From contig NZ_AMGM01000022.1 of assembly GCF_000298295.1 (NCBI RefSeq), positions 1 through 57,783 on the forward strand: a stretch of DNA of 57,783 nucleotides, in the 5' to 3' direction. The translations under genes were made by a program, and so were the position numbers. Under the pieces are notes generated by a model. The model did not search any database, was not told the DNA's origin, and worked only from the letters and a program-made list of their open reading frames with translations. This stretch comes from Cecembia lonarensis LW9. GTDB lineage: Bacteria; Bacteroidota; Bacteroidia; Cytophagales; Cyclobacteriaceae. This document shows positions 26,465-34,419 of this stretch, one piece after another. Each line of letters opens with the position of its first letter. Position 1 is the stretch's first letter.

Positions 26465-27506
26465 AAATGGGAAAACTCCCTTAGAACTGGGCTATACTTT
26501 TCCAGCTGAGTTCTATCCTCATGCCGCCACTTGGTTGAGCTGGCCACACAAGGAAGCCTCTTGGCCGGGGAAGATTGCTACCATTTTTCCTGCCTATGCG
26601 CAATTTGTGAAGTTGTTGGCGGAAGGAGAGGAGGTGCATATCAATGTGGCCGACCAAAAGATGGAGGAATTTGCACTATCCCATTTGCTAAATGCGGAAG
26701 CAGATTTATCTAAAGTGATTTTCCACCATTTCCCCACCAATGATGCCTGGTGCAGGGACCATGGTCCGGCGTTTTTGATCAATGAAAAAGCAGCACAGCG
26801 CAAAGCTCTGGTCAAGTGGAAGTACAATGCTTGGGGGAATAAATACCCGCCCTATGACTTGGACAATGAGATTCCTTTCCATATCGCCAAGTACAGGGAC
26901 ACTCCCTGCTTTACCCCTGGGATTGTCATGGAGGGTGGTTCTATTGAAGTCAATGGGAAGGGTACTTTGATGACCACTGAGGCCTGTTTGCTCAATCCTA
27001 ACCGTAACCCTCATCTTTCCAAATCCCAAATCGAAAAGTACCTGCGGGATTATTATGGCGTGGAAAACATCCTTTGGTTGAAAGATGGCATTGTGGGAGA
27101 TGATACCGATGGACATATCGATGACCTTACCCGATTTGTGAATGAAGATACGGTCGTCACAGTGGTGGAACATGACAAGCAGGATGAGAATTACCAAGCC
27201 TTAAAGGAAAATACGGAATTACTTTCCCAGTTGAAGCTGGAGAACGGTAAATCCATCAATATCATTGAATTGCCTATGCCGGCTCCGGTGATCTTTGAGG
27301 ACATGCGTTTGCCGGCCTCTTATGCCAATTTCTACATCGCCAACAAGCATGTGATTGTGCCCACTTTCCGGGATCTAAATGATGAAAAGGCTTTGGAGCT
27401 ATTACAAGGCTGCTTTCCTGACCGAAAGGTAGTGGGTGTGGATTCCTGGGATTTGATCTGGGGCTTGGGAAGCTTTCATTGCCTCAGCCAACAAGAACCT
27501 TTTTAA
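26454..27506 (+). CDS. aguA: Agmatine deiminase
   Basis: A 350-aa guanidino-modifying enzyme (porphyromonas-type peptidyl-arginine deiminase fold). It has the N-terminal WLSWPHKEASWPG, the substrate motif NDAWCRDHGPAF, catalytic His221 in DDTDGHIDDLTRFV and catalytic Cys343 in GLGSFHCLSQQEPF. It converts agmatine to N-carbamoylputrescine, the substrate of the upstream amidase. Starts 11 bp inside aguB. Purine-rich microrepeats follow its stop codon. Confidence 0.95.
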   Translation: MKIENGKTPLELGYTFPAEFYPHAATWLSWPHKEASWPGKIATIFPAYAQFVKLLAEGEEVHINVADQKMEEFALSHLLNAEADLSKVIFHHFPTNDAWCRDHGPAFLINEKAAQRKALVKWKYNAWGNKYPPYDLDNEIPFHIAKYRDTPCFTPGIVMEGGSIEVNGKGTLMTTEACLLNPNRNPHLSKSQIEKYLRDYYGVENILWLKDGIVGDDTDGHIDDLTRFVNEDTVVTVVEHDKQDENYQALKENTELLSQLKLENGKSINIIELPMPAPVIFEDMRLPASYANFYIANKHVIVPTFRDLNDEKALELLQGCFPDRKVVGVDSWDLIWGLGSFHCLSQQEPF

Positions 27507-27597
27507 TGAAAGAAGCAAGAATCAAGAGACAAGAATCAAGAATCAAGAAACAGGAGAAAAATGAAGTACCAAGTACAATGTACCATGTACCAAGTAA
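27507..27597 (+). repeat. 3'-flank microrepeats after aguA
   Basis: AGAAGCAAGAATCAAGAGAC-like units (27507-27560) start at the aguA stop, purine-rich on the coding strand, then GTACCAAGTACAATGTACCA-type units (27565-27597). Same class as the other 3' flanks in this window. Confidence 0.7.
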
Positions 27598-27608
27598 TTT
27601 CATATGTT

Positions 27609-27646
27609 GTAATTCACAAATTGTAATTTACAAAATGTAAAATCAG
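27609..27646 (+). repeat. Diverged copy of the TTTACAAAATGTAAA palindromic element
   Basis: Aligned by eye with 32495-32532 it differs at about 5 of 38 positions. It contains the inner dyad TTTACA-AAA-TGTAAA. With the palindrome at 32481-32531 it brackets the BNR-like gene and the AAA ATPase gene. Confidence 0.6.
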
Positions 27647-27748
27647 CTATGTTTTTAGAGTTGAAATAAGTGCTTGATTTCCTGTAGGGTTCCGTACTAT
27701 TTCTGATAGGAATGTAAGCTTGGCATCTGGAACATTGAAACAAAAGGG

Positions 27749-27913
27749 ATGGAATTGAGAGCGAGGTATCACCGCGCTCTCAATTCCATATTCCACCATA
27801 AAACTCTTTACCGGCGATGGCTAAACCTGGTAAAAAAGCTAGCCGACCAAGCCGAGGTCTTAAAGGGAATTACAACTACTGGCAAAGTAGTGTATAACTT
27901 TTTTCCATTTTAA
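27749..27913 (+). other. Perfect 15-bp hairpin inside a possible 54-codon reading frame
   Basis: ATGGAATTGAGAGCG (27749-27763) pairs perfectly with CGCTCTCAATTCCAT (27775-27789) around an 11-nt loop; no T-run follows, so it is not a standard terminator. The same ATG opens a 54-codon frame to the TAA at 27911-27913 (MELRARYHRALNSIF at the start, TTTGKVVYNFFPF at the end). It may be a remnant or chance; I recognise no family. The spacer on either side shows nothing else. Confidence 0.3.
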
Positions 27914-27919
27914 GAAAAA

Positions 27920-30900
27920 TTAATCCGGCCAGTTCATACCCTCGATATAGGGCGCACCTGCATTTTTCATTTCTGATCCTATGGACTGCAGCGACTGATT
28001 GAGCTTATTAAGCTGCTCAGTTGCTTTCTGAATTTGGTTGTTGGCAATCTGCAGGGTTTGTTTGGAAGTTTCTGTTGGTCCATAGAGAGAAGTAGAAATA
28101 CCGCGATTAACTGCAAATAGTCGCTCACCTATAGTTGGTGGAGTTTTTTCACCCACTTGTAGCTTCGCCGGATTGCCATATACCTCCATGTGCAGCTGGT
28201 AGAGTTTGTTTCGCAAGTCATGGAGTTTGGCATCGATAGTGCCAGGTTTAGCGGTAGATTGCAGCAAGGCCTTATGCATCGCGTCCACTGTTTTTATACT
28301 TCGGTCTATGTTGATGTCAAGTGCGGAGGCGTCTCTTGCTGCTGCTTCATACGAACGCCAAAAAGCAGCCACTTCATTTTCTGGAGCCCCTTCCAGCGCA
28401 CCTTTGTACATCCGCTCAACTTCAAAGGTAATCGGTTCATCCAAAGCCGTGGTGACACCATCTACCCTTTTGTAAAGTGTAGCCGTGTAAGTTCCAGGAG
28501 CGACCATAAGACCTTCTTCATACGATTGCCCGCCATGAATGCTTAATGCCGTAGGTGCCGGATACCGCAAGTCCCATGAGATGCGATGAAAGCCCTTTTT
28601 CGTTGGGCCTTCTACACGCCTGATTACATTGCCAGAGGCATCCTGTACCAGTATGAAAATGCTGGATTTTTCCTGAATCTCTTCGGCTGCTCTTTCTTCC
28701 CAGCTTGGCATCAGCACGTCGCGTTCGGCGGCTGTCAGAGGTTTTTCTACGGCTTGTCTCATTTCCGCTTTGGTTTTCAAACCATCTTTCAGGTGGTAGG
28801 TAAATACTGCCCCAAAGTCCGGATTTGGGGCAACATAATAGGAAGCACCTTGCGTACCTTTTGGCTTGCTGAAATCCAAATGGGAGCGGGGGATATACCA
28901 CCAGGCTTTACGGGTAGAGTAAAGTGAGCCTTCTTTTTGAAGGGATGCAGTACTGACTTCCCTGAGGACACTGTAATCATCAAATATGTAGAACCCACGT
29001 CCAAATGATGCGCCCACCAGGTCATTCTCCCGCTTTTGGATCGCTAAATCGCGGAAAGAGATGGTGGGAACTCCTCCTTCCAGTTTGGTCCACTGTCCAC
29101 CACCATTGATGGTAAAATACAAGCCAAACTCCGTAGCGATGAAAAGCAGTTCTGGTTTTACATGATCCTGCACCAGTCGCCAAACCATCAGCTTGTCCGG
29201 TAGGTTTCCTTTGATCATTCGCCATGTGCGTCCACGGTCTGTACTTTTTACCACAAATGGACGGTAATCGCCATATTTATGATTGTCCAAAGTCACATAT
29301 ACTGTATTGGGATCATGTAAGTCTGCTTTGATGTCATTGATAAAGGCCCTTTCAGGAACCCCCATACTGCTCACTTCTACCGCGCGCCAGTTCTTGCCAT
29401 CATCCTCAGTGACCTGTAACAGGCCATCATCTGTGCCTGCATAGATAAGCCCTTCGACCAAAGGTGACTCGGATAAGCTTGTAATGGTTCCGTAGTTGGA
29501 CATGGCATAAACATCCCAAGGGGAGTCCCAACTTTGCAAGGCACCCATAATCGGCAAACTCAAACGGTCTTCTCCCCGGCTAAGATCACCACTGATTGCT
29601 TCCCAGCTATCCCCCCGGTTATTGGATTTCCAAACCCGGTAGGATGCAAAATACAATCGGCTGGGGGAATGTGGACTCACAAGAATGGGAGCATCCCAAT
29701 TGTACCGCTCATGTGGTTCTCCTTCACCCGCCTGAGGCTGTATATCTATTACTTCTCCGGTAGACATGTCCAGTCTGCTGAGCGTACCCTGTTGGCGTTC
29801 GGCATAGACGATATCCGGATTTCCCGGTTCGGTGGCAGTAGCGTGACCGTCCCAGTTGAGCACAAGTTTCCAGTCGTAGTTTTGAATTCCCTGCACATTG
29901 TCCGTGCGGGAAGGGCCTCCGTGTGTTCCATTATCTTGCGTGCCGCCGTAGATGTTGTAAAATGGCTCGGCATCATCAACAGAAACTTTATAGTACTGCG
30001 TAACGGGTAAATTGGGCATAAAGCGCCAATTTTTTGTGAGATCAAAACTTTCATAAAGACCGCCATCTGTTGCCAACATCACATAGTTGGGATCACTTTT
30101 TTTGAATGCCATGCCATGGAAATCACCGTGGATATGTTCCCGGTTGACGATGTGCCAATTTTTTCCTCCATCGGAAGAGTATTTCATGCTGGCATCCATC
30201 ATATAGATCAGATCAAATTGATGAGGAGAGGCAAACAGCTCCATGTAATAGTGTGGACCTGTGGCACTCGCCACCACATCCGATGTTTGTACCCAATTCA
30301 TGCCCCTGTCAGCAGATCGCCAGGTGCCACCTGTGCGTCGATCGAGTTCTATGGCAGCGTAGACCACATCCGGTTGCTGCGGTGAGATAGCCAACCCTAT
30401 TTTTCCCATTTTACCGGAAGGAAGACCATTAGACAATTGCATCCATGTTTCTCCGCCATCTTCACTTCTGAAAATGCCGTTTTTGACTCCTCCGCCCATC
30501 ATGGCCGCAACGGTTCGTTGGCGTTGCCAGGTAGTAGCGTAGATTCTGTCCGGATTTCGTGGGTCAATAGCGATATCACCTACACCTGTGAACTGATCGT
30601 CACCCAGGGTCTTTTTCCAACTTTTGCCAGCATCGGTGCTTTTGTAAAATCCCCTTTCACCACCAGGACTCCACAAGGGCCCTTGAGCAGCCACAAATAC
30701 CACGTCGCTATTGTCAGGGTGGACAATGATTTTCCCAATGTGTTCAGAATTAGGCAAACCACGTTTTTCCCATGTGGTGCCACCATCTTCAGAGCGATAA
30801 ATACCGTCACCAAATCCAAAGTGACGTCCACCACCTTCTTCACCGGTACCCACCCAAATGATCATCGGATCAGATGGATCAATGGTTACACAGCCAATAG

Positions 30901-31213
30901 AATAGGAACCCTGTTCATCAAAAATGGGCGTAAAAGTAACTCCTGCATTGGTGGTTTTCCAAACTCCACCAGAGCCAACGGCTACATACCAGGTGCTTTC
31001 GTTGGTCGGGTCGATAGCCACATCCGCTATCCTCCCTGACATGAATGCCGGCCCGATGCTTCGGAGCTTCAGCCCGCTAAAAGTGGTTTCTGAAAACAGT
31101 TCATTCACAGATGTGGGTCCAGAACTATCTCTTCTCTGAGCGAACAATACAGTGCTTAACCCACAAAACAGTAAGGTCATGAGCCAAAGAAAATGTATAT
31201 AGGAGTTTCTCAT
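27920..31213 (-). CDS. Exported BNR/VPS10-like beta-propeller protein
   Basis: A 1097-aa secreted protein with a signal peptide ending VLFAQ. Residues about 40-760 are a WD40/YVTN/BNR-type double propeller with many Asp-box motifs: SEDGGTTW, STDAGKSW, SEDGGETW, SADRGMNW, SSDGGKNW, SNNRGDSW, STDRGRTW. The remaining 330 residues are beta and coiled segments (NQIQKATEQLNKLNQSLQSI near the end). Such proteins are often labelled glycosyl hydrolase or sortilin-like in Bacteroidota, but no catalytic residues are evident, so I call only the fold. Likely periplasmic or surface. Confidence 0.85.
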   Translation of the reverse strand: MRNSYIHFLWLMTLLFCGLSTVLFAQRRDSSGPTSVNELFSETTFSGLKLRSIGPAFMSGRIADVAIDPTNESTWYVAVGSGGVWKTTNAGVTFTPIFDEQGSYSIGCVTIDPSDPMIIWVGTGEEGGGRHFGFGDGIYRSEDGGTTWEKRGLPNSEHIGKIIVHPDNSDVVFVAAQGPLWSPGGERGFYKSTDAGKSWKKTLGDDQFTGVGDIAIDPRNPDRIYATTWQRQRTVAAMMGGGVKNGIFRSEDGGETWMQLSNGLPSGKMGKIGLAISPQQPDVVYAAIELDRRTGGTWRSADRGMNWVQTSDVVASATGPHYYMELFASPHQFDLIYMMDASMKYSSDGGKNWHIVNREHIHGDFHGMAFKKSDPNYVMLATDGGLYESFDLTKNWRFMPNLPVTQYYKVSVDDAEPFYNIYGGTQDNGTHGGPSRTDNVQGIQNYDWKLVLNWDGHATATEPGNPDIVYAERQQGTLSRLDMSTGEVIDIQPQAGEGEPHERYNWDAPILVSPHSPSRLYFASYRVWKSNNRGDSWEAISGDLSRGEDRLSLPIMGALQSWDSPWDVYAMSNYGTITSLSESPLVEGLIYAGTDDGLLQVTEDDGKNWRAVEVSSMGVPERAFINDIKADLHDPNTVYVTLDNHKYGDYRPFVVKSTDRGRTWRMIKGNLPDKLMVWRLVQDHVKPELLFIATEFGLYFTINGGGQWTKLEGGVPTISFRDLAIQKRENDLVGASFGRGFYIFDDYSVLREVSTASLQKEGSLYSTRKAWWYIPRSHLDFSKPKGTQGASYYVAPNPDFGAVFTYHLKDGLKTKAEMRQAVEKPLTAAERDVLMPSWEERAAEEIQEKSSIFILVQDASGNVIRRVEGPTKKGFHRISWDLRYPAPTALSIHGGQSYEEGLMVAPGTYTATLYKRVDGVTTALDEPITFEVERMYKGALEGAPENEVAAFWRSYEAAARDASALDINIDRSIKTVDAMHKALLQSTAKPGTIDAKLHDLRNKLYQLHMEVYGNPAKLQVGEKTPPTIGERLFAVNRGISTSLYGPTETSKQTLQIANNQIQKATEQLNKLNQSLQSIGSEMKNAGAPYIEGMNWPD

Positions 31214-31346
31214 AAATTGTTGATTTTGGTAAGACTTAGACTATGCTCCTTTTAATTTATGTCAATTGGGTCAAAAAATCTCCTACTTTGTGGTAAACGG
31301 TTTGGGAGCATGTTTGAAGTTGGACCCATAATATGCATATTTCGGG

Positions 31347-32468
31347 TTAAACCTGCCGGTCCATCCACCTTTGGAAAAGGACGTCATAGACTCCGTAAAA
31401 TGCCATACCATTTTTCTTGTATTCCTTATAAATCAGTTCCTTTGATTGCAATGCTTCTAAAGATCTTAGGACAGTGGAAGGGCTTCCCAAATTATGACTT
31501 GAAACAAAGGCTTTGGATGTGGGCTCGATGACTTCTTTTTCTAGAGCAATTGCTTTTAGAAGCTTCCATTGCTGAATAGTCAATAGACTCCTGTAATGGA
31601 AAAAGAATGGTTCCTGTTCTTGGAGAATTCTATTGGCTTCTTGATGCCAAAGTTGTTCTTCTATAAATTTCTTACCAGTTTGAAACACCCTATTGCAAAG
31701 TAGCTGAACGTAATAAGTATGGCACATGGTCCAGTCCAGCATTTGATAAATGATCGAAGGAGAAATACTTCTGCCCTCATCAGCAAACTTTTCTTCAATA
31801 AATTTTGCATATGCTTGCTGATCGATTTTTTCAATTTTCAATGGACTGGCACTTTTGAAGAAAGGTCTCCCAGGTTCTGTAAACATACTACTGAGTATAT
31901 GTTGCTGACTGCCAGCAAAAATGAAACGCACGTTGGGTAGTGACTGTATCAATCCCCTAAGCCAGGCATCCGTGTTTTTTCCTGGATAGTTGCCTATCTG
32001 CTGAAACTCATCGATGGCAACTACTATTGGGATATCCTGTTGAACCAAAAACTGAAAGATGTCCTTTACTTGTTTTGGGGTGTCTTTTACATCCAATCCG
32101 ACTTGTGGGATACCAGAAAGTGCATCAAAACTAATCGTTGGCCTTAAGGATTTGATGAAGTTCCAAACATTTTTTCCAAACGGACTTTTTTCAGGTATGG
32201 ACTGTAAAAGACCTGAAGCAAGCGAATTCAAAAATTCCTTTTCATTTTCTGTATGCAAGATATCAAGGTAAATTCCTGTCCAACCTTTGGGTAATTTACC
32301 CATAACATGACGTATCAAGGCTGTTTTCCCTAGTCTTCTGATACCAAGCAAAAGACAAGATTCACCACCGGTCAACATGGATAGGATGTTTTGGGTTTCA
32401 ATCTCCCTGTCACAGAAGTACTTGGGGCCATAATAGCCTGTAGTGGGAAAAGGACTTGTTGGATGCAT
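31347..32468 (-). CDS. AAA family ATPase with C-terminal winged helix
   Basis: A 373-aa ATPase of the archaeal-type/STAND-related group. Walker A GIRRLGKT (42-49), Walker B VVAIDEFQQI with D153-E154, and a sensor segment RFIFAGSQQHIL. The C-terminal third (LTIQQWKLLKAIALEK and SPSTVLRSLEALQSKEL) reads as a winged helix-turn-helix. Such single-gene ATPases are scattered and lineage-specific in Bacteroidota; their function is unsettled (mobile-element or regulatory roles are proposed for relatives). A 51-bp perfect palindrome ends 13 bp before its start codon and may be its own binding site. Confidence 0.82.
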   Translation of the reverse strand: MHPTSPFPTTGYYGPKYFCDREIETQNILSMLTGGESCLLLGIRRLGKTALIRHVMGKLPKGWTGIYLDILHTENEKEFLNSLASGLLQSIPEKSPFGKNVWNFIKSLRPTISFDALSGIPQVGLDVKDTPKQVKDIFQFLVQQDIPIVVAIDEFQQIGNYPGKNTDAWLRGLIQSLPNVRFIFAGSQQHILSSMFTEPGRPFFKSASPLKIEKIDQQAYAKFIEEKFADEGRSISPSIIYQMLDWTMCHTYYVQLLCNRVFQTGKKFIEEQLWHQEANRILQEQEPFFFHYRSLLTIQQWKLLKAIALEKEVIEPTSKAFVSSHNLGSPSTVLRSLEALQSKELIYKEYKKNGMAFYGVYDVLFQRWMDRQV

Positions 32469-32480
32469 TATTTGAAGATT

Positions 32481-32531
32481 TGATTTTACAAAATGTAATT
32501 TACAAATTGTAAATTACATTTTGTAAAATCA
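32481..32531. repeat. 51-bp perfect palindrome upstream of the AAA ATPase
   Basis: 25-bp arms, no mismatch, one central base (A32506). The left arm begins TGATTTTACAAAATGTAA. Smaller dyads nest within it: TTTACA-AAA-TGTAAA and TTTACAA-A-TTGTAAA. It lies 13 bp before the ATG of the minus-strand ATPase gene, so it would cover the promoter or leader. Confidence 0.9.
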
Positions 32532-32616
32532 GGCATAAATTTTTTCAGCGATGCAAAAGGCGTGCAGGATTGTCTGGGTGATGCTGTGGTATTTCAAACA
32601 GGTCTAAATACTTGGA

Positions 32617-33222
32617 TCACAATACAGCAGGTCTTAGGATAAATCCTTTGTTGCTGAGGTCCTTGGCGAGTTCTCTGGAAAAGCGGCTGAAGAGGTTATT
32701 GAAGCTGTTTATGGCAGAACCATCCACCGACATTTTGGCCATGTACTGCTTTTCGAAGAGGTCTTTGTCCATCAAGAATACGTGAAACTCTGAGCGGGGA
32801 TTGGAGTAGCTGTCCCCGTTGATGACCACATCTTCCCGCCAAAGTGCCCGCGTATGTACCAAGAGTATGCCATCATATTCCAGGTCATTGATATTCAGGA
32901 TAAATTCATCCATTGAGACCAGTTTATGGATATCAAATTTCTGGTCTGCAGGGATAATTTTTACGGTATTCAAGTGAATTTGCAATTGGTTATGGATTCT
33001 TTTTCTCAGGCCGAAGCCATCCATACTGTTGAACTGACCCAAAAGCACTGCATTGTAATTGTCCTCATTCCATTCATAAAAGACATTGTCCGAATCTGTT
33101 ACCAATAGCAGGAGTTGATTGAAGCGCTCCGGCTGCTGCACCATTTGATGCGAGTTGATTCTGGCGGAAATACAGGATTGCGCCAACCAACCAAATAGGA
33201 TAATGATCAACAGTCTTTTCAT
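32617..33222 (-). CDS. Orphan lipoprotein of unknown function
   Basis: A 201-aa protein with a clear lipoprotein signal (MKRLLIIILFGWLAQSC, Cys17). The mature part is mixed alpha/beta with no motif I recognise; the middle (LEYDGILLVHTRALW) and end (FSRFSRELAKDLSNKGFILR) resemble small periplasmic proteins that sit under the outer membrane, but this is only an impression. It is the last ordinary-looking gene before the defence island. Confidence 0.7.
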   Translation of the reverse strand: MKRLLIIILFGWLAQSCISARINSHQMVQQPERFNQLLLLVTDSDNVFYEWNEDNYNAVLLGQFNSMDGFGLRKRIHNQLQIHLNTVKIIPADQKFDIHKLVSMDEFILNINDLEYDGILLVHTRALWREDVVINGDSYSNPRSEFHVFLMDKDLFEKQYMAKMSVDGSAINSFNNLFSRFSRELAKDLSNKGFILRPAVL

Positions 33223-33387
33223 AAGATTATATACTGAGTTTTTAGGTTTTGGGTTGGTTTTTGTTTTAAAAAAGGGGCAAAATGCTTGTGAAAAAATTTA
33301 TAAAGGATTGGTTTTGAGTGGGATGGGAGTTGGATATTTTCCTCATCTAATTTGATTGATTTTTGATTATGTATGGAAATTGAAAAT

Positions 33388-33741
33388 TCACTCTTGCTTC
33401 ATCCTTTCGATGAGATCTTCCAGCAATTTGTTCTTTTCCTGATGAACCTTTAATAATTCTTCTAGGTGCGCTATCTTTTCTATGTAGGCGTTTTCTTTAT
33501 CAATAGATAAAGATTGTGCTTCACTGATTGACATATTTCCCTCACCGGTTAAAAGCCAAACAGGATTGACATCTGGAAATTTTTGGACAAACACGGCAAT
33601 CCACTCTGATAGGACATCTTTTTCTTTGCTGATTGCTTTGGAAAGTGTTCCATTGCTGGCACCAATCTCTACCTCAATCTTTCGAATGCTTATTCCTTTT
33701 GTTTCAGCGTATAAACCTATCCGGTTAACAATAGCCCCCAT
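33388..33741 (-). CDS. XRE-type HTH regulator with C-terminal coiled coil
   Basis: A 117-aa phage-repressor-like regulator. The HTH covers about residues 1-65 (GISIRKIEVEIGASNGTLSK, then NPVWLLTGEGNM, a motif common in Bacteroidota XRE proteins). Residues 80-115 form a coiled coil for dimerisation (IEKIAHLEELLKVHQEKNKL). A dyad ATTTAGA-N6-TCTAAAT overlaps its own ATG, implying autorepression. It is divergent from the unknown gene and dndA-like gene, and is the likely regulator of the island. Confidence 0.85.
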   Translation of the reverse strand: MGAIVNRIGLYAETKGISIRKIEVEIGASNGTLSKAISKEKDVLSEWIAVFVQKFPDVNPVWLLTGEGNMSISEAQSLSIDKENAYIEKIAHLEELLKVHQEKNKLLEDLIERMKQE

Positions 33742-33789
33742 TTAGAAAATTATCTAAATAAAATTTGTTTATGTAGAAAAATATCTACA
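33740..33789. promoter_or_regulatory. Twin operator dyads for the XRE regulator
   Basis: Two related inverted repeats with 6-bp spacers: ATTTAGA-AAATTA-TCTAAAT (33740-33759) and TGTAGA-AAAATA-TCTACA (33772-33789). Centres are 31 bp apart, about three helical turns, on one face of the DNA. The first covers the XRE start codon; the second faces the divergent operon. Together they look like a cooperative repressor site. Confidence 0.65.
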
Positions 33790-33897
33790 CATTTGTATAT
33801 AATTCGATATGATCAAAAATAAGTAAAAAAGAGACATACTTGATTGTATGAAGGGCTTTCTTTTACCCATGTTTAACCTAAGTGCTTATCAGGCTAA

Positions 33898-34419
33898 ATG
33901 ATATTTCTTACTATAGATAAAGAAACGTTAGTTTTTAAGGGCTTTGATAGATATTCCAAATTCATTTTAATCGGAAATTCTGAAAGCGGCTATATAAATA
34001 TAAAAACAAAAGAATATTCTTGTTTTGAAGAGGTTATTCAATCCCTGCCCAGAATAATTAATGATTTAGCATTTTTTGGAAACTGGGATCTTTGTTTGTA
34101 CCAAATTCCAAAAACGTATAAGCTCATTGAAAAACCTAGAAACTACTTAAAACCGGATAGAGGTAAAATGATTTTTAAAATTGATAGCAATATCGCAACC
34201 TCTTTAATGGATATTTTTGTTAACTTTTCAATGATTCATTTTGCCTTTTATGAAAAAAAGGTCAATTCAAAAAAGGATCAACATTCCATTGAATATAATA
34301 TTCATCTTTCAGAGAGGTATGTTAATATTCTTTTAGAGGAGAATTCGAAAAATTTCAAAATCAGCCTAAATAAGTATCATGGAAATACAGACAAATTATT
34401 TGACAGTCAGCGGTACTGA
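33898..34419 (+). CDS. Unknown 173-aa protein overlapping the DndA-like gene
   Basis: A 173-aa soluble protein with no family I recognise. It is markedly AT-rich and lysine/asparagine-rich compared with the genes around the island. It has no signal peptide or membrane segment; the start is MIFLTIDKETLVFKGFDRYS and the middle alternates short beta strands with one helix (ATSLMDIFVNFSMIHFAFYE). The cysteine desulfurase gene starts 41 bp before its stop, so the two are probably co-translated. Both could be under the XRE operators. Possible roles: accessory to sulfur transfer, immunity or regulation. Confidence 0.65.
   Translation: MIFLTIDKETLVFKGFDRYSKFILIGNSESGYINIKTKEYSCFEEVIQSLPRIINDLAFFGNWDLCLYQIPKTYKLIEKPRNYLKPDRGKMIFKIDSNIATSLMDIFVNFSMIHFAFYEKKVNSKKDQHSIEYNIHLSERYVNILLEENSKNFKISLNKYHGNTDKLFDSQRY

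Noticed and set aside
30437-31039. 200-codon open frame on the plus strand inside the BNR propeller gene
   Set aside because: It is antisense to a long gene with clear Asp-box motifs, and its translation has no family features.
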